DNA of 64,000 bases from Bog-473 sp963738135 (GCA_963738135.1 CAVTVK010000008.1:9123-73122), one strand, 5' to 3'; counted from the stretch's first letter, positions 25,153-35,593 are shown. Made by a program: numbers and translations. The notes: a model not told the origin generated them from the letters alone.

Positions 25153-25926
25153 TCACCGCCCGGTCCAGACCGGGGGGCGCTTCTCCAAAAAGGCAGTGAC
25201 TCCCTCCCGCGCGTCTTCTGATCGTGCCGCGCCACGCAGGGCCAGGTCCGTCTGTTGCCAGCCCAGGTCGTCGTCGACGGCGACGATCTCGTTGATCGCG
25301 GCCAGGCAGGCCTGGACCGAGACCGGCGCATTGGCGCAGATCTGGTTGGCCAGAGACAACGCCTCCTGCAATGCCTCTCCCGGCGCCGCGAGGACGTTGA
25401 CCAGGCCCACGTCGTAGGCGCGCGGCGCGTCAATCGGTCGACCCGTGAGGATGAGTTGCCGGGCGACGTTGAGGGGCAGCGCCCGCGGGGCTCGGAAGAG
25501 GCCGGCGCAGGTCGGCACGACACCGATGCTGACTTCCGGCAGACCGAAGCGGGCCGTGCGCGCGGCCACGACCAGATCACAGGCGAGCACGATCTCGAGC
25601 CCTCCGCCGAGGGCAGGTCCCTCCACCGCGGCGATCAACGGCTTTTGACGGCGACGGCGAATGAGCCCGTACTCGCCGCCACGCTCCGTTCGGTAGTCGC
25701 CGGCTGCCGTCAGGTCGCTGCCCGCGCTGAAGACGTCGTCACTGCCGGTCAGGACACCTGCCCACAAGTCGGGGTCGTCGTCCAGTTCGTTCAGTGCATT
25801 CTCGAGCGCATCGGCCATCGCCCGGTTGATGGCGTTCCGTTTCTCGGTCCTCTGCATGGTGATGACCAGCACGTGGCCATCACGGCGTCTTCCCACGAGG
25901 TGATCGGCAGCATCACTCTCCATCAC
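25153..25926 (-). CDS. Enoyl-CoA hydratase/isomerase (crotonase family)
   Basis: A 257-residue crotonase. The oxyanion-hole segments are AGSDL (68-72) and EGPALGGG (102-109); both catalytic glutamates of true hydratases are present, E111 in GGGLEI and E131 in GLPEVSIG. The C-terminus (APVSVQACLAAINE) is usual for the family. It probably hydrates 2-enoyl-CoA esters in beta-oxidation or a related catabolic route. The gene stands alone, converging on the small gene at 24764 with a palindromic hairpin between them. Confidence 0.88.
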   Translation of the reverse strand: MMESDAADHLVGRRRDGHVLVITMQRTEKRNAINRAMADALENALNELDDDPDLWAGVLTGSDDVFSAGSDLTAAGDYRTERGGEYGLIRRRRQKPLIAAVEGPALGGGLEIVLACDLVVAARTARFGLPEVSIGVVPTCAGLFRAPRALPLNVARQLILTGRPIDAPRAYDVGLVNVLAAPGEALQEALSLANQICANAPVSVQACLAAINEIVAVDDDLGWQQTDLALRGAARSEDAREGVTAFLEKRPPVWTGR

Positions 25927-26097
25927 ACGTCCCCTATCCGCTGGGCTGGGAAAGGGGTCGAGGATACTGCGGCCGGTCGTGCCTGATCGAACACGGTCGC
26001 GTCTCTGCGTTCCGCCCCTGTGCCCGCGTGCCCGCCGCGCCTCGGGCCTTCGCGCCGAAGCGCGAGGGCCCGGTGGCGGGCGTTCAGCGACGCGGCA

Positions 26098-28357
26098 TCA
26101 GGTGCCGGCCATCGACACCACTGGCTTGTTGAGCGGCTTGCCGCCCATGGAGCCGAAGAACGGTGCGTTGTAGCTGAAGATGCCGCCGTCGGAGGCCACG
26201 AAGCGGTACCCCGCCCCGTTGCCGCTGGCTTCCATGCCGACGATGGGCGCGTTCAGGCGGATGCTGCCGGTCGAGCCGTAGAAGGGGGCACCGAACGAGA
26301 AGATGCCTCCGTCGGCGGCCACCTCCCAGTAGCCACCCGTCTGGCCGTCAGCCGCCATCCCGACGACGGGCGAGTTCAGCGGCCGACCGCCCATGGAGCC
26401 CGAGAACTTTGCGTCCCCGTAGCTGAAGATGCCGCCGTCCGAGGCGACGAGCCAGTACCCGTGGCCGCTGGGCGTCGAGGCCATGCCGACGATGGGCCGG
26501 TTCAGATGGATACTGCCCGTGCTCCCGAAGAAGCTGGCGTCACCGAAGCTGAAGATCCCGCCGTCCGAGGCGACGAGCCAGTAGCCGCCTCCGTCCGGGG
26601 TGGCCGCCATTCCCACGATCGGCTGATTGAGTGGTTTGCCGCCCATGGACCCGTAGAAGTTGGCGTTGCCGAAGGCGAAGATGCCACCGTCGGAGGCCAC
26701 CTCCCAGTAGCCGCCGCCGTCGCGGGTCATCGCCGATGCCACGACCGGCTTGTTCAGGTGGATGCTGCCCGTCGAGCCGCAGAACGGGATGTTGCCGTAG
26801 TTGAAGATGCCGCCGTCCGAGGCCGACAGCAGATAGCCGTCGGGCGCGCCTGTCGGCGCGTTGCACGGGACCTCCACGGTCGGGCCCGGCGTACCGGCGT
26901 TACCGGTCAGCTGCGGGTCGTGGTGGAACTGCGGCCACGCCCCGGCCTCGTGGACGGAAGAGCCGGCTCCGTTCGTGTTGCCGATGTCCCAGTGGAAGAT
27001 GGCGCTGCCCCCGCCGAAGTAGCCGGCTCCCGTGATGCCGATGTGGCCGTCGGGATCGGCGGTCACCAGGGGAGAGTTCTGGAAGCCGTAGTTCTGGGCC
27101 AGCGTCGTCACCTCGGCTCCCGAGCGGCCGTCGAAGATGTCGATGCCGGCGGTGGTGGGCACGATGACGTCCTGGTAGCCGCCTCCGGTGAGGTCGGCCG
27201 TCACCGGCGAGCCGATGACCTGTCCCGTCGTCGGGGCCGACCAGATGGCGGCGCCATTGGTGCCGTTCAGCACGTAGATCGTGTTCGCGGAGGTCCCCTC
27301 CACGACATCGAGCTGACCGTTGCCCTGCACGTTGGCCAGGGCGGGCGAATCCGCCGTGACCCCGTTGAGCTGGTCGCTCCAGGCCAGGCCGCAGCCCGTG
27401 TTGATGGCGAAGACCTTGTTCGAGTCGGATGCGCCGGGGTAGAAGCTCCCGTCCCCGATGACGATGCCGACCGCTCCACCGCCCAGGAACTGGCCGACGG
27501 CCGGCGACGAGCGGTCGATGTTCTGGTTGGTGTTGTACTGGCAGATGAGGCCGCTGGTGGGGTTGCTCGAGCCGGCGTTGCCCGCGCTCGAGAGGATGCG
27601 GATGTGCCCGCCGTTGCTGTAGGTCTGCCCGAAGGCCACCCCGGCGCTGGAGTCACCGCCGCTGATGATCTCGTTGTTGTCGTCGGCGTAGAGGTCGCCG
27701 ACCGCCGCCGTCGAGAAGACCGAGTCGCCCTGGAACCAGGGGAAGCCGGCGAGCATGGCACCATTGCCGGCGCCCAGCGCATACGTGTTCTGGCCGAGCG
27801 ACCCCGCCTCCACGCCGAAGCCACCGGCATAGTTGCCGACCGTCAGCGAGGCCGCGACGCCCGAATGTGCGTTCGGGTCGGTGCCGGGGTTCGTCTCCGG
27901 CACGAACCACTGGTCGCCCCCGGTGTCGGTGATGGCCTGGTAGCCGCCGCCCCCAGGGTCGCTGATGCCGCTCCCGACGAACACCGAGTCGGTGCCGTTG
28001 GGCGAAATGGGAGCGACCGACGGCGAGGAGTTCACCGGGGCGCCGGCGTTGTAGGGCCAACCAGCGACGCCGTGTCCCATCGGCGAGGTGGAAGGCGTAG
28101 ACGCCTCCGGCACGGTCGCCGACCACGGCCGAGGGCTGCCCGTCCAGGTTGGCCACGTTGGGCGAGGACAGTGCGACGGAGTTGGCGCCGTCGGGGATGG
28201 TCTGCATCCACGTTTGATTGGCGCTGAAACCGGCCGCGTGGGCCACCTCGTCTGCCTGGGCTGCCGGTGCCGCCTGCAGCGTGGTGGTCAGGCTGAGGGC
28301 GGCGGCCGCAGCCGCCATGGTGATCGGGATGGAAATGTTGCGCGCACGACGTTTCAC
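26098..28357 (-). CDS. Secreted beta-propeller protein with C-terminal SDGGIFSFG repeats (frameshifted)
   Basis: GTG 28357 has GAGGAG upstream and begins a signal peptide (MKRRARNISIPITMAAAAAALSL..., about 35 residues). The frame shifts by one base near 28073-28080 (one extra A), between HLADG and HGVAGWPYNAG; corrected length is about 750 residues. The first half has FG-GAP/VCBS-like repeats typical of an integrin-type propeller (SSPNVANLDG, GYQDVIVPTTAG). The second half has about seven repeats near 37 residues with GYW.VASDGGIF.FG and GS.G...LN.PIVGMA. Such repeats are common in Acidimicrobiia surface proteins; function is unknown, binding or adhesion likely. Confidence 0.8.
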
Positions 28358-28677
28358 ATAGCTCCTCTTGGTCCGGTGGGGTCAGCACCACTCCGCCTCA
28401 TTGGCGCGTCTCCGGTTTGCCCGAGGCGCCGCGAAAGCGTGTACCCAGGAACGAAGAATCGACGCCCCACAACGTAACAATCGGCGCGCCGACTCTGCTT
28501 CTTGAACCCGCTCCGCAGCTTGCACCGGTATTGCGGGCTCCTCTTCCAACCGCATCCGGTCCAGTCGCAGGTGGCACGGGGGTGGAGCATCCCAAACGGG
28601 TATGAAGCCTTTGCGGGAGGTCCGCCGCCTACCATGCTCCGAGTGATCGGGACGTCCATGAATTGGTTGGCGGGCTG
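28358..28677. other. Divergent intergenic region, about 320 bases
   Basis: Separates the secreted repeat protein from the penicillin-binding protein gene. No open frame with family features. A short frame ending GGCTGA just before the PBP start (TGATGG) is too short to call. Confidence 0.4.
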
Positions 28678-30238
28678 ATGGGCCGTCGGATCCGATGGCT
28701 CGGAGTCATCATGGTCGTCTGCCTCGGACTCGTGGTGGCGCAACTGGTGAACATCCAGCTGGTCAAGGCCAAGCAGCTGCAGTCGTCGCCCTTCAATCCG
28801 CGCATCGCGTCACAGCACTACGACAACCCGAGAGGCACGATCTACGCCTCCGACGGCACCGTGCTGGCCAATTCGATCCCCACTCCTGCCGCCGACAAAG
28901 CGGCATACCCCTACCACTACGTGCGCCAGTACCCCCAGGGCCCTCTGTTCTCGGGGATAACGGGATATGACTCAGCCCTCTACTACGGCACCGCGGGCAT
29001 AGAAGAGGAGTACGACTCCTTCCTGGGGCCGCACCAGCAACCGCCCCAGACGCTGAGCCAGCTGCTGTTCCGGCAGCAGCAGCCGACGACGACCGACAAC
29101 GTCACCCTGACGGTGGAGCCCTCGCTCCAGAACGCCGCCTGGCAGGCGTTGACCACACTGCCTCCGGGCGTCAACAAGGACGGGGCGGTCGTGGTCCTGC
29201 AGCCCTCGACCGGGAACGTCCTGGCCATGGTCTCGAATCCCACCTTCGACCCCAACGCGCTCGTCAGCACATCCCTGCATGCGGAGCAGCTCGCCTACTT
29301 CAGTTATGTGCAGAAGGACCACGAAGGGTTCTATCCGTTGCGCCCACTCGCCAATCGCGAGACCTTTCCGCCCGGCTCCACCATGAAGGTGGTGACCAGC
29401 ACCGCGGCCTACAACCTCAAGCCGGCCCTGGCGGGCTTCAACTTCCCGGTGGCGCAGTGCATCAAGTTCTCGGACTCCAACAAGCAGCTGTGCGACCAGT
29501 CCGGGCCGTGCGGCGGGACGATGACGCAGATGTTGCCGTTCTCGTGCGACCCCGGCTACGCCGCGCTCGGGCTCCAGTTGGGCGTGCCGATCATGACCAA
29601 GCAATCCGAGTTGTTCGGTTACAACTCCGTGCCCGCCATCGACCTGCCCGGCACGGTCACCTCCATCTTCCCGCCACTGGCGCCGAACTCGCAGGCCTTC
29701 CTCGGGCAGAGCTCCATCGGGCAGTACAACGTGGCAGACCACGGCGCTGCAGAACGCCATGGTGGCGGCGGGGATCGCCAACAAGGGGGTGTTGATGACG
29801 CCCCACCTCATGTCCACCATTCACGACTCCCAGGGAGCGCTGGTCCAGAGCTACACCCCCCGGCCGGCCTCCACGGTGGCGACGGCGCAGGCCGCCCAGC
29901 AGGTGACCTCTCTGATGGAAAGCGTGACCCAGCGCGGTGGGACGGCGGCCGGTGTCCCCTTCCCTTCCTATCTGTGTGCAGCGGTCAAGACTGGAACGGC
30001 ACAGACCGACCCGACGACCGGACTGACCGATACCTGGATGATCGGTTTCGCCCCCGCCAACAATCCGCAGGTGGCCGTCGCCGTCGTCGTGCCCCGCCAG
30101 GCGAACAGCTCCGACGGCGCCAGCGTTGCCGGGCCCATCATGAATCGTGTGCTGCAGGCCGCGGTGCCGCAGTCGTCGGTCTCCCAGCCCTGCAACGTGG
30201 CGCCCGTGCCGACGTCGAGCTTCACCTCGGCCCCCTGA
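28678..30238 (+). CDS. Class B penicillin-binding protein (PbpA/PBP2-like transpeptidase), frameshifted
   Basis: About 519 residues once a one-base insertion near 29731-29736 is corrected (QYNV continues as QTTALQNAMVAAGIANKG in the second frame). One N-terminal membrane helix (WLGVIMVVCLGLVVAQLVNIQLV), then PRGTIYASDGTVLANS, a short dimerisation region and the transpeptidase domain. Motifs: SxxK in PPGSTMKVV, an S-C-D in the SxN position (PFSCDPGYAALG), and KTGTAQ. The protein cross-links peptidoglycan during growth or division outside the cell. It is preceded by no ftsW/rodA gene here. TTG 28663 is a less likely start. Confidence 0.85.
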
Positions 30239-30271
30239 GCCAACCGAGTACGCCGGCTCCCCAGCGGCCAC

Positions 30272-30300
30272 TACACTATCTGCGTGCCTACGCAGGTAGT
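30272..30300 (+). promoter_or_regulatory. Leaderless promoter and ArsR-type operator over the start codon
   Basis: TACACT (30272-30277) lies six bases before GTG 30284 and no ribosome site is visible, so the mRNA probably starts at the GTG. An imperfect inverted repeat, ACTATCTGCGT-GCCT-ACGCAGGTAGT (30275-30300; 10 of 11 pairs), covers -10, start and first codons; SmtB/CzrA-type repressors bind such sites. Confidence 0.55.
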
Positions 30301-30604
30301 TAGCAGTGTGGCCGGGGAGGAGATCCACTCGGCCGTGGGGATGCTGAAGCTCCTGGCCGACGAGACCCGGCTCCGGGTGATCTGCGCCCTGCTTGAGGGC
30401 GAGCACCCGGTCAACGAGCTGGCCGAACTGGTCGGGGCCCAGCCGGCCGCCGTCTCCCAGCACCTGGCCAAGCTGCGCCTGGCCCGCCTGGTACGCAGCC
30501 GGCGGGAGGGTACCCGGATCTTCTACGTGCTCGACGACGTGCACGTCCGCCGGCTCGTCGAGGAAGTGCTGTCCCACGCGGACCACGTGACGGCGCATGG
30601 CTGA
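30284..30604 (+). CDS. ArsR/SmtB-family zinc-type metal sensor repressor
   Basis: A 106-residue winged-helix repressor (LLADETRLRVICALLEGEHPVNELAELVGAQPAAVSQHLAKLRLARLV, wing RREGTRIFYVL). The last helix keeps the exact alpha-5 metal site D85-x-H87-x10-H98-x2-H101 seen in SmtB/CzrA/NmtR, and the alpha-3 CxC site of arsenic/cadmium sensors is absent, so zinc (or cobalt/nickel) is the likely signal. It overlaps the following CDF transporter gene by eight bases, and a palindrome covers its own start. The two form a self-regulated metal-efflux operon: metal binding releases the repressor and lets the exporter be made. Confidence 0.9.
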   Translation: MPTQVVSSVAGEEIHSAVGMLKLLADETRLRVICALLEGEHPVNELAELVGAQPAAVSQHLAKLRLARLVRSRREGTRIFYVLDDVHVRRLVEEVLSHADHVTAHG

Positions 30605-31517
30605 CGGCCACGACCACCACGCCGGGCCGCCGTCGGTGGACACCGACCGCCGCGCCCTGACCGTGGCGCTGGTGCTGCTGGTCACCTTCATGGTGTTCGA
30701 GGTCGGCGCCGCCATCGCATCGAACTCGCTCGTGCTGTTGGCGGACGCCGGGCACATGCTGGTCGACGTCGGCGCCATCGCCGGATCGCTGGTGGCGATC
30801 CGGCTGGCCGCCCGCCCGGAGACCGGGTCGCACACCTACGGCATGAAGCGGGCCGAGATACTGGCGGCCGCCGGCAACGCCATCGCCCTGCTCATCGTCT
30901 CGGCGCTCGTGACGTACGACGCCGTGCTCCGGCTCGCGCACCCGTCCCCGGTCGACGGCATGGTCCTCATCGTCGTCGCCGCGGTGGGCGTGGCCGTGAA
31001 CCTCGCGGCCACCGTCACGATGTCCCGGGCCAACCGGCGCTCGCTCAACGTCGAAGGCGCTTTCCGCCACATCCTGACCGACCTCTACGGCTTCATCGGC
31101 ACACTGATCGCCGGAGTCGTGATCGTGGTCTGGGGTTTCGATCGAGCGGATGCCATTGCCTCGCTCGTGGTCGTCCTGCTCATGCTCAAGGCCGCGGTGG
31201 AGCTGTTGCGTCCGGCGCTGCGCATCCTCCTCGAGGCCACGCCCGAGGACATCGACGTGGAGGAGGTGCGCCAGCACCTGATGGAGTTGCCCGAAGTGCA
31301 GTCGGTGCACGACCTGCACGCCTGGACGCTCACCTCCTCGCTCCCCGTGCTCACCGCCCACGTCGTGGTCACCGACGAGTGCTTCACCACGGGTCAGGCG
31401 GGTCGCGTGCTCGACCACTTGCAGGAGTGCCTGTCCCACCATTTCGACGTGGCGCACTCGACGCTGCAGTTCGAGTCGCCCGGGCACCTCGAGCACGAGC
31501 TCGGCGGGCATCCCTAA
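30597..31517 (+). CDS. Cation diffusion facilitator metal exporter (ZitB/CzcD-like)
   Basis: A 306-residue CDF transporter with six membrane segments. Metal-site residues follow the pattern DAGHMLVDVGA in TM2 (HxxxD) and HILTDLYG in TM5 (HxxxD), typical of zinc-transporting members. A His-rich N-terminus (DGHDHHAG) and a C-terminal ferredoxin-like domain (DIDVEEVRQHLMELPEVQSVHDLHAWTL) are present. It probably exports Zn2+ by proton exchange. The start ATG lies inside the end of the ArsR-type gene, so translation is coupled. Confidence 0.92.
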   Translation: MADGHDHHAGPPSVDTDRRALTVALVLLVTFMVFEVGAAIASNSLVLLADAGHMLVDVGAIAGSLVAIRLAARPETGSHTYGMKRAEILAAAGNAIALLIVSALVTYDAVLRLAHPSPVDGMVLIVVAAVGVAVNLAATVTMSRANRRSLNVEGAFRHILTDLYGFIGTLIAGVVIVVWGFDRADAIASLVVVLLMLKAAVELLRPALRILLEATPEDIDVEEVRQHLMELPEVQSVHDLHAWTLTSSLPVLTAHVVVTDECFTTGQAGRVLDHLQECLSHHFDVAHSTLQFESPGHLEHELGGHP

Positions 31518-32815
31518 CCGCAGGCGGACGGCCGCTCCAACCCGGCCACGAGCTCCACGTGTTCGGTCATGGGGAAGATGTCGAAGGCGCGCAGCCCGGT
31601 GACGAGCCAACCCTCGTCGAGCAGGACGCGGATGTCGCGCCCGAAGGACGACGGGTCGCACGAGACGTAGATGACCGTGCGGACCGCGGGCGTGTGTGCC
31701 GCCAGGGCGCGCATGACGCCGGTGCCCGCCCCCTCGCGGGCCGGGTCCAGCACGACGATGTCGGGCCGCCCCAGCGCCGACTGCAGGAGCGTCGGGGTGA
31801 CCTCGCCTTCGAGGACGCGCAGATTGGGGAACGTCGCCCCGTTGTGCCGGACGTCGGCACAGGCGCGTCGGTCACGCTCCACCGCGAGGACCGAGCCCGA
31901 TGGGCCCACGGCCTCGGCCAGCGCGACGGAGAAGAGGCCGGCCCCGGCGTAGAGGTCCACCACACTGGCCCCAGCGCAGGGGCCCGCCAGGTCCATGACC
32001 GCCGCCAGCAACGCGGTGGCGGCACCGGTGTGGACCTGCCAGAAGACTCCGGGCGAAATCCGATAGGTGCGCCCGCCGACCAGGGCGTGGACGGCCGCGG
32101 GAGCGCGCCGGACCTTGCCCCCGACCACCAGCCCGGTGCCGAGGTCAGGCAGGCGGAGGGCGGACCGACCCCGTGGCTTGACCGAGACCACTGCTTCGCC
32201 GGTGCCCGGGCCGGTCACCACCTCCAACTCGTCGGCGCCGGGCCACAGGACGGACAGGGCGCCCGTGGCGGTGACGGCCGGGCTGGCCACGGGGCAGTCA
32301 TGGACGTATTCGAGCCGGTGGGAACGGTGGCGCCGGAACCCCACGGCGCCGCGGCCGTCGACCGCGACCCGTACCCGGCTGCGCCAGCCCAGCCCTGCGG
32401 CATCGCCGGGAACCGGCTCCACCTCGACAGGCCGATCCAGGCCGGCCAGGCGCTGCAGCTGCTCGGCGATGCGGAAGGCCTTCAAGCGGCGCTGGGCCCC
32501 CAGTTCCACGTGCTGGAAGTCACAGCCGCCGCAGCGCCCCGGCCCGGCATGCGGGCAGGGGGCCTCGACGCGGTCGGGCGAGGGGGTCAGGATCTCGACG
32601 GCGTCCGCCCGCAGGAAGGAGGTCGTGCTGGCGGTGACTCGGGCCCGCACCCGCTCGCCGGGCAGGCTGTGACGGACGAAGACCACCTTGCCGTCGGGCG
32701 CCCGGGCCACGCAGCCCCCGCCGGCGGCGATGGCGCCCATCTCCAACTCCAAGACATCGTCGCCGTCCTCCACGCTCGCCCCGGCCGGGATCGACGGTTC
32801 GGGCACGGTCGACAT
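31514..32815 (-). CDS. RlmD/TrmA-like RNA uracil-5-methyltransferase
   Basis: About 433 residues from ATG 32815. Order: TRAM domain (GAIAAGGGCVARAPDGKVVFVRHSLPGERV), a four-Cys iron-sulphur motif (CPHAGPGRCGGC, plus HDCP), then a Rossmann methyltransferase domain with VVDLYAGAGLFSVALAEAVG, LDPAREG, and the catalytic Cys in IYVSCDPSSFGRD. It should methylate uracil-C5 in rRNA or tRNA using SAM; the exact target cannot be chosen by eye. Intact, and its 3' end converges on the CDF gene with overlapping stops. A start at 32896 would add an unrelated leader. Confidence 0.88.
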   Translation of the reverse strand: MSTVPEPSIPAGASVEDGDDVLELEMGAIAAGGGCVARAPDGKVVFVRHSLPGERVRARVTASTTSFLRADAVEILTPSPDRVEAPCPHAGPGRCGGCDFQHVELGAQRRLKAFRIAEQLQRLAGLDRPVEVEPVPGDAAGLGWRSRVRVAVDGRGAVGFRRHRSHRLEYVHDCPVASPAVTATGALSVLWPGADELEVVTGPGTGEAVVSVKPRGRSALRLPDLGTGLVVGGKVRRAPAAVHALVGGRTYRISPGVFWQVHTGAATALLAAVMDLAGPCAGASVVDLYAGAGLFSVALAEAVGPSGSVLAVERDRRACADVRHNGATFPNLRVLEGEVTPTLLQSALGRPDIVVLDPAREGAGTGVMRALAAHTPAVRTVIYVSCDPSSFGRDIRVLLDEGWLVTGLRAFDIFPMTEHVELVAGLERPSACG

Positions 32816-32932
32816 GCCCGCCGAGCGTAGAGCCGGCCGGTTGGGCAGAATTTCTGGCATGCGATGTCGATCTGGGCCGTCCCCGATCGTCGTCACAGCG
32901 ACACGATCAAATCAGCCCATGATGGAGGACCA

Positions 32933-33280
32933 ATGCGATACCTGTTGATGATTGCCCTCGAGGAGAGCGCCAGCTCCCGTACCCCCGAGGAGGACGGCCA
33001 GGAGATGCAGCCCGAGTACGCCGCCTTCGCCAAGGAGATGGCCGAGCGCGGGGTGCTGCTGGGGGGAGAACGCCTGCGGCTGACCAGCGACGCCACCACG
33101 GTGCGGGTCCGCAATGGCGAGACTCTGGCCACGGACGGTCCCTTCGCCGAGACCAAGGAGCAGCTGGCCGGTTACTTCCTGGTCGACTGCAAGGACCTCG
33201 ACGAGGCGATCGAGGTCGCGGCGCGGATCCCGGGTGCGAAGGACGGCTCCATCGAAGTGAGGCCGATCTGGGAGATGTGA
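32933..33280 (+). CDS. DGPF/YCII-domain protein, partner of the sigma factor
   Basis: A 115-residue YCII-type ferredoxin-like protein (MRYLLMIALEE, LRLTSDATTVRVRNGETLATDGPFAETKEQLAGYFLVDC). ATG 32933 has GGAGG upstream. The DGPF motif names a group regularly encoded directly before ECF42 sigma factors, and here the sigma gene overlaps its stop. The partner is thought to take part in sensing or in the target response; its reaction is unknown. Confidence 0.9.
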   Translation: MRYLLMIALEESASSRTPEEDGQEMQPEYAAFAKEMAERGVLLGGERLRLTSDATTVRVRNGETLATDGPFAETKEQLAGYFLVDCKDLDEAIEVAARIPGAKDGSIEVRPIWEM

Positions 33281-34518
33281 CGGCCGATGTCGAGGCCGCC
33301 GTCGCCGAGGCGTTCCACGCCGAGTGGGGCCGGGTCGTGGCGACCCTGGTCCGGCTCACCGGCGACTTCGACCTGGCCGAGGAGTGCGCGCAGGATGCGT
33401 TCGCGGTCGCCCTGGAGCGCTGGCCCCGGGACGGGGTCCCGCGCCGCCCCGGCGCGTGGCTCACGACGGTGGCGCGCCATCGCGCCGTCGATCGCGCCCG
33501 CCGGCGACGACTGGGCGAGTCCAAGTCGCAGGAGGTCGCGGTGATGGCAGCAGGAGCGGATGACGAGGGGGACGCCGCCTCCATGGCGGAGGAGGTGCCC
33601 GACGACCGCTTGGGTCTGATGTTCACCTGCTGCCATCCGGCGCTGTCCTTCGAGGCGCAGGTGGCGTTGACCCTGCGCACACTCGCCGGCATGACGACTC
33701 CCGAGATCGCCCATGCCTTCCTCGTGCCTGAAGCCACCATGGCGCAGCGTCTCGTCCGGGCCAAGCGCAAGATCCGCAACGCGGGCATCCCCTTCGCGGT
33801 GCCCCCGCCGCACCAGCTGGTCGAACGCACGGCCGCGGTGCTGGCCGTCCTCTACCTCCTCTTCAACGAGGGCTACTCGGCCAGCTCGGGCACCGACCTG
33901 GTGCGCCGCAGCCTGACGGCGGAGGCCATCCGCCTCGGCCGGGTCCTGTGCACGCTGATGCCCGACGAGCCCGAGGCACTCGGCCTGGTCGCGCTCATGC
34001 TGTTCCACGACGCACGCAGCCCGGCCCGCCTCGACGGCAACGGCGACCTCGTCGTGCTGACCGACCAGGATCGCACGCTCTGGGACGCCGCGGCCATCGC
34101 CGAGGGACGGGCGCGGCTCGATGCGGCCGCCCGGCTGGGGCGTCCCGGGCCCTTCCAGATCCAGGCCGCCATCGCGGCCTGCCATGTCCGAGACGAAGGA
34201 CCGGCGGACTGGGCCGAGGTCGCCGAGCTGTACGACCACCTGTTCGCCATGACACCGTCGGCGGTCATCGCGCTGAACCGGGCGGTGGCGGTGTCGATGA
34301 GCGAGGGTCCCGCCGCCGGGCTGGTGCTGCTCGACCGCATCCCGACCGAAGGTGAGCTGCGCGGCTACCACCTGCTTCCCGCCGCCCGCGCCGACATGCT
34401 GCGCCGGCTGGGTCGCCGGGCCGAGGCCGCGGCGGCGTACCGCCGGGCCTTTGAGCTGGCGGGGACCGACGCCGAGCGCCGCTACCTGGAGCGCCGTCTC
34501 CTCGAAGCGAGCGCCTAG
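33277..34518 (+). CDS. ECF42-type RNA polymerase sigma factor with TPR-like extension
   Basis: A 413-residue ECF sigma factor starting at GTG 33277 inside the stop of the DGPF gene. Sigma-2 (HAEWGRVVATLVRLTGDFDLAEECAQDAFAVALERWP) and sigma-4 (ALTLRTLAGMTTPEIAHAFLVPEATMAQRLVRAKRKIR) are followed by about 220 residues of helical TPR-like repeats (PFQIQAAIAACHV, LYDHLFAMTPSAVIALNRAVAVSM, YRRAFELAGTDAERRYLERRL). There is no anti-sigma gene nearby; in ECF42 the C-terminal extension is thought to control activity. A GC-rich hairpin (GCGCCG/CGGCGC, 34538-34554) follows the stop and may end the transcript. Confidence 0.93.
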   Translation: MTADVEAAVAEAFHAEWGRVVATLVRLTGDFDLAEECAQDAFAVALERWPRDGVPRRPGAWLTTVARHRAVDRARRRRLGESKSQEVAVMAAGADDEGDAASMAEEVPDDRLGLMFTCCHPALSFEAQVALTLRTLAGMTTPEIAHAFLVPEATMAQRLVRAKRKIRNAGIPFAVPPPHQLVERTAAVLAVLYLLFNEGYSASSGTDLVRRSLTAEAIRLGRVLCTLMPDEPEALGLVALMLFHDARSPARLDGNGDLVVLTDQDRTLWDAAAIAEGRARLDAAARLGRPGPFQIQAAIAACHVRDEGPADWAEVAELYDHLFAMTPSAVIALNRAVAVSMSEGPAAGLVLLDRIPTEGELRGYHLLPAARADMLRRLGRRAEAAAAYRRAFELAGTDAERRYLERRLLEASA

Positions 34519-34651
34519 CCGTCCTTCCGGGTCGGCGGCGCCGTCCTGCGGCGCGTCGGTTTGACAGGCCGATGTGCCGTTGCAATCGTCTCGCCCGGAC
34601 CACCGCCCGTCGGCGGTTGGTTCCCGACGAGTGTGAGAGGACGGCTGGACC

Positions 34652-35555
34652 ATGTTGCAGGACAGAGTGGCGGTTATCACCGGGGCGGGGCGCGGCATCG
34701 GCCGCGAGCACGCCCTCCTGTTTGCCTCGCTCGGGGCCAAGGTCGTCGTCAATGACCTCGGCGGGGCCGTCGACGGCTCGGGGGCCGACATCTCGGCAGC
34801 GCAGTCGGTGGTCGACGAGATCACCGCGGCCGGCGGCGCTGGCCGTGGCCAACACCGACAGCGTGAGCTCCTTCGACGGAGCGAAGGCCATGGTCGACCA
34901 GGCCGTCTCCACGTTCGGCGACCTGCACGTCGTGGTCAACAACGCCGGCATTCTGCGCGACCGGATGCTCGTCTCCATGAGCGAGCAGGAGTTCGACGAC
35001 GTGATCGCCGTGCACCTGAAGGGCACCTTCAATCTCACCCGTCACGCCGCCGACGTCTGGCGCGACGCGGCCAAGACGGGCACGATCACGGACCGGGCCA
35101 TCGTCAACACGAGCTCGGGAGCGGGCCTGCACGGGAACGTCGGCCAGACCAACTACTCGGCGGCCAAGGCGGGCATCGCCGCCATGACAGTGGTCAACGC
35201 CATGGAGCTGCACCGCTACGGCGTGCGTGCCAATTGCATCGCGCCGGTGGCACGGACCCGGCTCACCATGCAGACGCCCGGCATGGGCGAGTCGATGCAG
35301 CAGCACCTCTTCGACCCCGAGAACGTCTCGCCGCTCGTCGCCGTGCTGGCCTCCGAGGGCTGCGACTTCAACGGCCAGGTCTTCAGCGTGTACGGCGGGT
35401 CGGTCGGGATCTATGCCGGCTGGTCGATCGCCGACTCCGTCGACACCGACGACCGCTGGACCGCCGAGAGCCTGGCGACCGCCATGGACAAGCTGCCCCG
35501 CACCGTCGAGGTCAACAGCCAGATCGCCGAACTGGGCAAGCACATGGGGCGCTGA
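34652..35555 (+). CDS. Short-chain dehydrogenase, HSD17B4-like (frameshifted)
   Basis: The N-terminus (ATG 34652; VAVITGAGRGIGREHALLF, VVVNDLGG) and the rest (DSVSSFDGAKAMVDQAV, VVNNAGILRDRMLVSM, NYSAAKAGIAAMT) are in adjoining frames, joined near 34828-34842 in a GGCGGCGCTGG run. Corrected length is about 300 residues. The NDLGG motif and the NNAG, S, YxxxK set are those of the peroxisomal multifunctional 3-hydroxyacyl-CoA or 17-beta-hydroxysteroid dehydrogenases. It begins a row with a Baeyer-Villiger monooxygenase and an esterase, so it may make the ketone that the next enzyme oxidises. Confidence 0.85.
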
Positions 35556-35593
35556 GCCACCCGACGGGACGTCGCCTGCCTAGGCTCCTCGAC

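Noticed and set aside
26020..28227. Long plus-strand frame opposite the secreted repeat protein
   Set aside because: Val/Ala/Arg-rich mirror frame caused by high GC at third positions; the minus strand has a signal peptide and clear repeats.
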